Source: Paratinospora sagittata
Taxonomy: Eukaryota > Streptophyta > Magnoliopsida > Ranunculales > Menispermaceae
DNA length: 64,000 nucleotides
Assembly (NCBI GenBank): GCA_035771175.1
Contig: CM069598.1
Span: 20,753,438-20,817,437 of the forward strand
Direction: 5' to 3'
Shown here: positions 58,286 to 64,000 of the stretch, one piece after another
Numbering within the stretch: the first letter of the stretch is position 1
Layout: every line of letters begins with the position of its first letter
Translations under genes and position numbers: made by a program
Notes under the pieces: model-generated
Seen by the model: only the letters and a program-made list of their open reading frames with translations
Databases searched by the model: none
What the model was told of the DNA's origin: nothing

Positions 58286-60928
58286 ATGGGAGGACGGAAC
58301 CAATATTCACCTCAATACAATAACCTCATTTACACATCCTCTTCGGATGCCCTTGAAATTATTTCTATCCTTTTCTCACTACTTAAATCATAACATGACA
58401 TCTTAAAATCAATCTACAATCAAAAGCATTCATTAAACTCAAAATTCCTAAATTTGGATAATTTTTTACATCACCATAGGTTTCCACCATGGAATCCTTG
58501 GTTAACTTTCATTATAAACACATAACAGGGTAATCTGGGTCTCTTTCACCATTAGATCTCTAAATAAACTAAATCTAGGTCTAACACAAACAAAGGAATC
58601 ATTAAAACCCTTATTGCAATGGATTCAATCTATTAGATCTATTCTCAACCATGAAAGAGGGAACAATGAATCATAAGTCATGCCATTAATCTTTGGAAGC
58701 CTAAATCCACTCTCTGGATGAGTCTTGGAACGTTTTTGGATGATTTCCTAATGTTATCTCATTCTCCCTTAATGGTTCTAGGGTTTAACAAAGTTAGAAT
58801 GATGTAAAATTACCCAAAAATTAGATTTGTATACACAAAATAACCCAAAAATCGTGAAAAAAGTAGTTGCACATTGATGATGTCAATAATGCACTAACGT
58901 CACAATAACGTCAACAACATTCTGGGTAGCACCTGAAACTACTACATGCTTGGGCAGGGTTTCCATCCCCACATTTAGGCAAAATTCCACTCTCTATTTT
59001 TTTGTGAGCCCCACATCTTGAATAAATATAAATCTCACCTCGAATAGACAGGTGGCGAAGTCCGCTGATTGACACAGATAAAAGTCTACAACTCCTTCAA
59101 ACCTCTCAAATAATTTCCTCACTCCCTACCTGCAAAGGGCAATGGCACTGAGGGGTGTCACCGAAAACACTTTGATGTTTAAGTTAAATCTCTGAAAGAA
59201 AGAAAAAGATAAGTGTAGAGAGTTGGAGTTTCAGAGCATACCTTTTTTTTTATGGACCGAGGTCCTTTTTTAAAGTTGAGGGTGGATTTCTTGTATTTGT
59301 TGTCGTCATTTATTATGGGACGCATTTAAACATTTTCCTTATCAAAACTGAATCGATAATCTCATACATTGTGATTCATTTTTGGCGTGGTCGAGTTTGG
59401 GGATGTCGTGATCTAAAACTAAGAAATTTCAGCCCTTGGTCGTGCAGGGTGGGCCCTTCGACTGTAGCTGGGGGGCTTCAGCCATTCACAGAAAAGAGGT
59501 CTCTCTTAGCCTTGGCTGAGAAGGGTCCCCTTGGTCGTGGGTGGGGGGGAGGGGGACTCGGTTTGGGCCTACGAGGCTTTGGCCCATGGCCGAGGATGGC
59601 CCTCGGCCCATGGCCTAGGATTTTGCTTATCTTTCTCGATTGGCTGCCAAGTGTCCCAGTTTCGACTGAGACATTGTTGGTTGATGAATTGACGTTTCTA
59701 TTGACTTTTTTTGTCTTTTTTTTTTGTGTAACAGTAAGCCCCTAGCAAGTACCTCGCAGTTTCGTCTCTTCGTAGTACTCGTCATAGTTTGATATAGTTG
59801 TATTATTCATTTCTTGTAGGATTACGATTATGCGATCTTAGGTCTTCGTCGCGCTAAGTGGCGCTTTGACTTTGGGAGCTTATAGAAAGGCTTAGGGGAT
59901 TGATTCATTTTAATTCTCATTCTTAGCTTTCATTTTTTGAGTCCTTGAAGTCTTTGAGTTAAGTTTGGTTTTTCTCATTCGCCTACATTTTTCTCTTAAA
60001 TGCGGTGTAGGGACGCTAGGTGTTTGAGTGGGACTTTGTTGTGCTTCGTTCGGGCCTTGTTTCCTAAGGCATTTACGATGTGTTTTAAGAGATATTCTCG
60101 TTCTCCCCCTTTTACAGAGGAATGGGAGTATGAGGAGGGTGTGAAGGGCGGTCGTATGACAGACGAGATGAATGAGCCTATTACATCCCCTTGCCATGAT
60201 GTTGACTTCGAGTGCTCTGATGATTAGCTTGTAGGGAGCAAAGATTCAGACTTGTTCGTCCCTACTCATAAACTATCCGCCGAAAATCATTCATCGAGAA
60301 TTTCTCAGAAAGAGCGTGGCATTCTCCACCAGAGGTTCAAGGTCTTATATAGTTATTCGATAATCGGGCATTTTGAATCAATTGGCTAGTACTTTAATTC
60401 TCTCCATGCCGTCACGAATCCTGTCACTGGGTGTCCGAGTTTGTGCAAATATTGGAAAGACAAGTGGTTTTTCGTTAGAGGGTCTTGAGAGCCCATTGGG
60501 TGGTCTCATGTAGGCCAAGTGTCGTGGAATTATAGAACCATGGGTATGATTTGTTTTTCGTCACTTTGAGGCATTGTTCGTTCTTTCATATTCTTATTCG
60601 TGTATTATGGATGTTCCTTGCAGATAATACTCGCCATTACAACATGACAACTAAGGTGCGAGATTGTATAAGGTTCATGCACAACATAAATCCAAAGAGG
60701 ATGCACTATTAAATCTTAATAGATGAAGACAATCTCAATTCGATAGGCTTGATCCTGGATGGGTCGAGTAGTGAGTAGATGTTGTTTGTTTCTTTTCTTT
60801 ATGCTGCGATTGCTTCTTTTTTTACTCTGGGTTGTTTTTCGTTTAGGTGGATCGTCGAGGATGTCCTTAATCAAGGATAGATGCATGAACAAGGTCTCCA
60901 AGGTTATCTCGTCCCTTGTTCCAGTTGG

Positions 60929-62385
60929 TGTAATGGCCCTCACCCTTGTATGTTTTGATGATTGCAAGCAACATTCCAATGAGTACTAATCACTTTGACT
61001 AAGTTGTTTCAGTTCTATAATAATCAAATCATGAAAATTAACATAAAAGTCAAAGTCAAAGCTTGAAGTGAATCAAAGCAAAGGGAAGATCAAGATCAAA
61101 TCTTTATATGTAATTGCTTACATTCATCTAGGGTTGTAGAATTCTCCTTAGATTGATCAGCCAAAACATTGCATGCATTTTGCATATTTTAAATCATTCA
61201 AACTTAGTCAAGCATTTGACTTTCACTCAAAATGATTTAAGCATTTGCATTAACTTCAATTTAATTGATTTCAAGTATGTTTAAACTTGATTTATTGAGA
61301 AAACATGTTTTGAACTCAGAAATTTTCAAAGAAAACATGTTTCAGTGCTTTGTGCTACGCAGAAACACGTTCCTAATAGGGAAAACGAGCTTCCACTAAT
61401 CCAAAGTGAATTTTTAACTTGGATAGGCAAAGCATGTTTCCTGCACAGAAACACGTTTCCACCATTTTGTCCAGAATAGGTGTTTTCTAGAAATTTGCAC
61501 AGAAACGTGTTTTTCCTTTAGAAACGCATTCCTTGTCGATTTGGCAAAATAGTGGATTGCACAGAAACGCGTTTCCTTCACAAAAACTTGGTTCCTCCAA
61601 GGGAAATGCGGTTCCTGCTTTTTTCGATATATTTTTCTATAAATACATGTCATAGCTCATTGAGAGCAACTTTTGCAAAAAATTTAGAAGCTTGTGCACA
61701 TTGTGTTCTCCTTATTTTTTCAAAGAAAACAAGCTTTTACAAAGTTTAAGTGTTTGAGAGAAAATTGTTTTGTTCTTCAAGTTTCAAGTAATCACTCAAG
61801 TTTTTCTCTCTTGTTTTCGGAAGAAATCTCCTTGTGCTTTCATCTTCACTCTTTGAGAAGATCCTTTTGAGATTTCAAGTCTTCTAGAGTTTTTGACTTG
61901 GTGTGCTCATCTACATCTTCTTCAAGTCAAGAAACCAACAAGGAACCTCCCATTGTAAGCATGCACTTCACTTTATCATGTTTGGCTGAATTGATCTTGG
62001 GAGGTATTCATTCTCTATTGTACTCAAATCTTGAGAGTTGTTTGGTAAGAACACTCTCCATCTTTTGTAAATGATTATTGTATTTTTGATTGGCTGGTTA
62101 AACAATGGGGAAGTTTTCCTAATCTGAAAACAGTGTTTATAATGGTTTGATCCACACATGTAAGTTGGATCAAGGCTAGTGGATTTTGAAAAATCTTGAC
62201 CGGGGAGTTAAAGTAGTGGAAGTAGGTTTTGAGGAAGTCTAACCACTATAAATCGTTGTGTCCATTTGTTTACTTTCCTTGCACTTTACTTTGCTTTTTA
62301 TCTTTGCCATTATTGTTGTTTAAGGTTTTCGAAAATCTGCTAAGTCCAATTGACCCCTCCTTTTGGACTATAATCTGGGCCAACA
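60929..62385 (+). mobile_element. SIRE/Maximus-like solo LTR 'c' (1457 bp), plus orientation
   Basis: It starts TGTAATGGCCCTCACCC and has TTTTGATGATTGCAAGCAAC (the complement of the right-end word in LTRs 'a' and 'b'). It ends with CCAATTGACCCCTCC...GGGCCAACA. Flanks GTTGG (60924-60928) and GTTCT (62386-62390) match only at three of five, so the duplication is decayed or the ends are off by a base or two. Confidence 0.78.
61347..61620. repeat. GC-rich word cluster in SIRE-like LTR 'c'
   Basis: About nine words built on CAGAAACGCGTTTCC (for example CAGAAACACGTTCC, CAGAAACACGTTTCC, CAGAAACGTGTTTTTCC, AGAAACGCATTCC and CAGAAACGCGTTTCC) within 270 bases. Many are near-palindromes around ACGCGT. 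Confidence 0.82.
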
Positions 62386-62557
62386 GTTCTTAGTTAGGTG
62401 GCAAAGGAAAAAGCCTCGCTGCTGAAAGGAGAAGCGCATTTCCTTCTTCTCCTTGCACATTCGTCAAGCATGCGGAAGGGCTAATCAAGATTGGCATCGG
62501 TTCAGCGATCGCCCAGTCGTTGGGGGAAGCCTCACTGGATGAGTTGTGGGATGGGGG

Positions 62558-64000
62558 TGTTAGACACCCAAGAGGGGGAGTGAATTGGGTGTTTTTGCCA
62601 ATTAGGTCAATTTTAAACTTATCTTTTGTAATTCTTCAATTGGTTCAAGTTATTTATCAAATAGATGGTGTGCAAAAATAAAGTGCAGAATTTAAATACC
62701 AAAGCACAATATTTTTACGTGGTTCGAAAATTTTTTTCTTACATCTACGCCTAGAGAAAACTTCTCTAGGATTCCACTATCTTGGATTCACTTCAAGGGT
62801 GTGAATCAAACCTTTACAAACGTCTTTTTATAGGTTCAAGGCAAACCTATCCTTCTACGAGCTAAGGATGAACCAACTACTTCCTTTTGCGGGATAAGAA
62901 ATAACCTAAATCCTTATTGCAGATTAAGGATGAACAAGTTGACCTTTTCAAGACAAAGGGTGAAACTAGTCCTATGATTCCAACCTTGGAATTACAAGTG
63001 ATTGATAATCACCTTAATTGACTTGTTTCAACTAGAAACAAATCCAAGAAACTAAGCAATAAATGTTTATTCCAAATAATTTGAACAATTACAATGAAGC
63101 TCAAATATTACAAATCAATCAAGTAATTTTAGCTTTATAGACCACCACAATTCAAGTATAAGGTTTGAAGCATGAAGACATTGACAATGTTGAAGTTCAA
63201 GTCAAGGTCAAGAACTTAAAGATCAAATCAAGTGAAGACTCTGATGTAATCTTTCCTTTATTTTTAGATGATCTTTAGGTTGTAGGATCTTACTCCTGAT
63301 CAGAACTTGCATATCATAGATTTCAAAATGAGCATAATCCTTCAATGATTTCGAAAAAGTTTTCAATGATTTCAATTGTATTTAAACCTTCATTGAAAAT
63401 GATTTCAAGTGTTTTCTAATTTTTGATTTGATATTCAAAAGTGTTTGAAATGATTTAGATAAGTTTGTCCGTTGTTTTTTGAAAGAAAAGTTCAAGTTTG
63501 GTGTTAAGTATCAGACCAATGAGCTCTCATAGCTGGCAGCCCACTCGTAGTGTTGCCAAGTCACTTAAGTGGTTTGTCACGGCCACCGGCGCACTCTCAA
63601 TTGGAACAACATTGTTGTGTGCCCAGAAAAGACTGGTCTCTGGAATTTAGTAGTGAAGCGCACTCCTCTGAGACACAATCGAAACACCCTTCTCTGTCTG
63701 CTTCCAGAAGCGTGCTTCTATCTAGGCAGCTAAGAAGTGTTTTTCATGCACCAATGCGCTCCTACCTGCAGCAGCAAGTTCTTGTCTAGGTGTTAGGAAT
63801 ACTGTCTTTTCTGCGCAACAAAAATGATGTTTGGCACAAGCTTTCCTCTTTGAATAACAGTACTTTTGATCAAATTTCGCACAAGTTTTTACCCCGTCTA
63901 TTTTGGTGAAAGAATCAGAATGTTAAGCTTTGAATTTCGAATTCAAATCAGCAGTTTCTAGGAGATTGAAACCCTAATATGTGCTTATGCTCTGTTTTAT
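62558..64000 (-). mobile_element. SIRE/Maximus-like LTR 'd', cut by the window end
   Basis: It starts TGTTAGACACCCAAGAGGG and GAGTGAATTGGG, the same terminal word as LTRs 'a' and 'b', so it is minus-oriented. The opposite end is not in the window. It is inserted in, or follows, the gypsy-type gag remnant. Confidence 0.72.
63578..63772. repeat. GC-rich word cluster in SIRE-like LTR 'd'
   Basis: Words such as CGGCGCACTCTC, GAAGCGCACTCCTC, GAAGCGTGCTTC and AATGCGCTCC recur about four to five times in 195 bases, in a position comparable to the clusters of the other SIRE-like LTRs. Confidence 0.65.

Larger units (their letters stand above)
55699..59162 (-). mobile_element. Gypsy LTR 6, split by a SIRE-like LTR
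   Basis: The left boundary TGTGGCGAACC and right boundary GAGGGGTGTCACC fit a minus-oriented gypsy LTR. The conserved block reads GGGTGAGCTAAAAGCCTAGTA at about 57698-57718. Net of the inserted SIRE-like LTR it is about 1.95 kb. Flanking bases do not form a matching duplication, so the outer ends are approximate. Confidence 0.55.
59163..62557 (+). pseudogene. Remnant of a 'putative gypsy type transposon' element (gag-like)
   Basis: The left part (59163-59740) looks like LTR or leader sequence, with a G-rich stretch (GGGTGGGGGGGAGGGGGAC at about 59539) and an AACAGTAAGCCCC junction at about 59729. Then a gag-like frame appears from about 60000: FTEEWEYEEG, and near 60440 CKYWKDKWFFVRGS, a stop, EPIGWSHVGQVSWNYR. 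The Trp-Lys-Asp-Lys-Phe-Phe-Val pattern is that of the plant 'putative gypsy type transposon' domain. The frame continues (GGSSRMSLIKD), is split by the LTR at 60929-62385, and resumes with FVKHAEGLIKIGIGSAIAQS (about 62452-62512). Stops are present. The host family is a Tat/Athila-like or LARD gypsy element; the exact one is unclear. Confidence 0.55.

Noticed and set aside
55694..59167. A matching target duplication for the gypsy LTR at 55699-59162
   Set aside because: The flanking bases (CATTA and CCGAA, or nearby alternatives) do not match, so no duplication is claimed and the ends are given as approximate.
1..64000. CRISPR arrays, bacterial-style operons, rRNA or tRNA genes
   Set aside because: Nothing fits; the sequence is plant nuclear DNA and the repeated arrays seen are inside LTRs or leaders of retrotransposons.

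Overview
The window is nuclear DNA from a flowering plant, most likely a eudicot. It is AT-rich and has plant-type introns. It holds one complete host gene, a group IIe WRKY transcription factor (WRKY14/35-like), surrounded by plant transposable elements. No species can be named from the sequence.

Layout. (1) 574-4284: a PIF/Harbinger DNA transposon with TTA target duplications, a broken DDE transposase and an apparently intact Myb/SANT partner gene. (2) 4.6-8.1 kb: decayed LINE debris (an RNase H fragment and RTE-type 3' tails) and a small Harbinger-like MITE. (3) 9778-12630: the WRKY gene, three exons, 467 codons. (4) 13185-24133: a structurally complete, very young Ty3/gypsy (chromovirus, Del/Tekay-like) retrotransposon on the minus strand. 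It has 2653-bp LTRs that look almost identical, a TTTGA target duplication and one uninterrupted 1578-residue gag-pol frame. It begins 554 bases after the WRKY stop. (5) 24.1-30.9 kb: about 6.7 kb of AT-rich intergenic DNA with no gene recognised.

(6) 30901-55279: an old Ty1/copia element ('Copia B', about 6.3 kb once insertions are removed) that has swollen to 24.4 kb through nested insertions. In order these are a gypsy solo LTR (31245-33946); a second copia element ('Copia A', 33993-40636) that itself contains a gypsy solo LTR (34159-35285); a SIRE-like LTR (41093-47533) that contains a gypsy solo LTR (41564-44261) and a gypsy copy with only one LTR (44470-46477); and a further gypsy LTR (51666-53911) inside the pol region. 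Most of these have recognisable 5-bp target duplications.

(7) 55.3-64 kb: more nesting. A gypsy LTR is split by a SIRE-like solo LTR, then a 'putative gypsy type transposon' gag remnant is split by another SIRE-like LTR, and one more SIRE-like LTR runs off the window.

Functionally only two loci look able to make full products: the WRKY gene, a nuclear W-box-binding regulator, and the young gypsy polyprotein. The most unusual observations are an LTR element that appears to have integrated without a 3' LTR, clusters of GC-rich near-palindromic words in otherwise unrelated LTRs, and a series of hairpins in the leader of Copia B. All element ends and LTR comparisons were made by eye.
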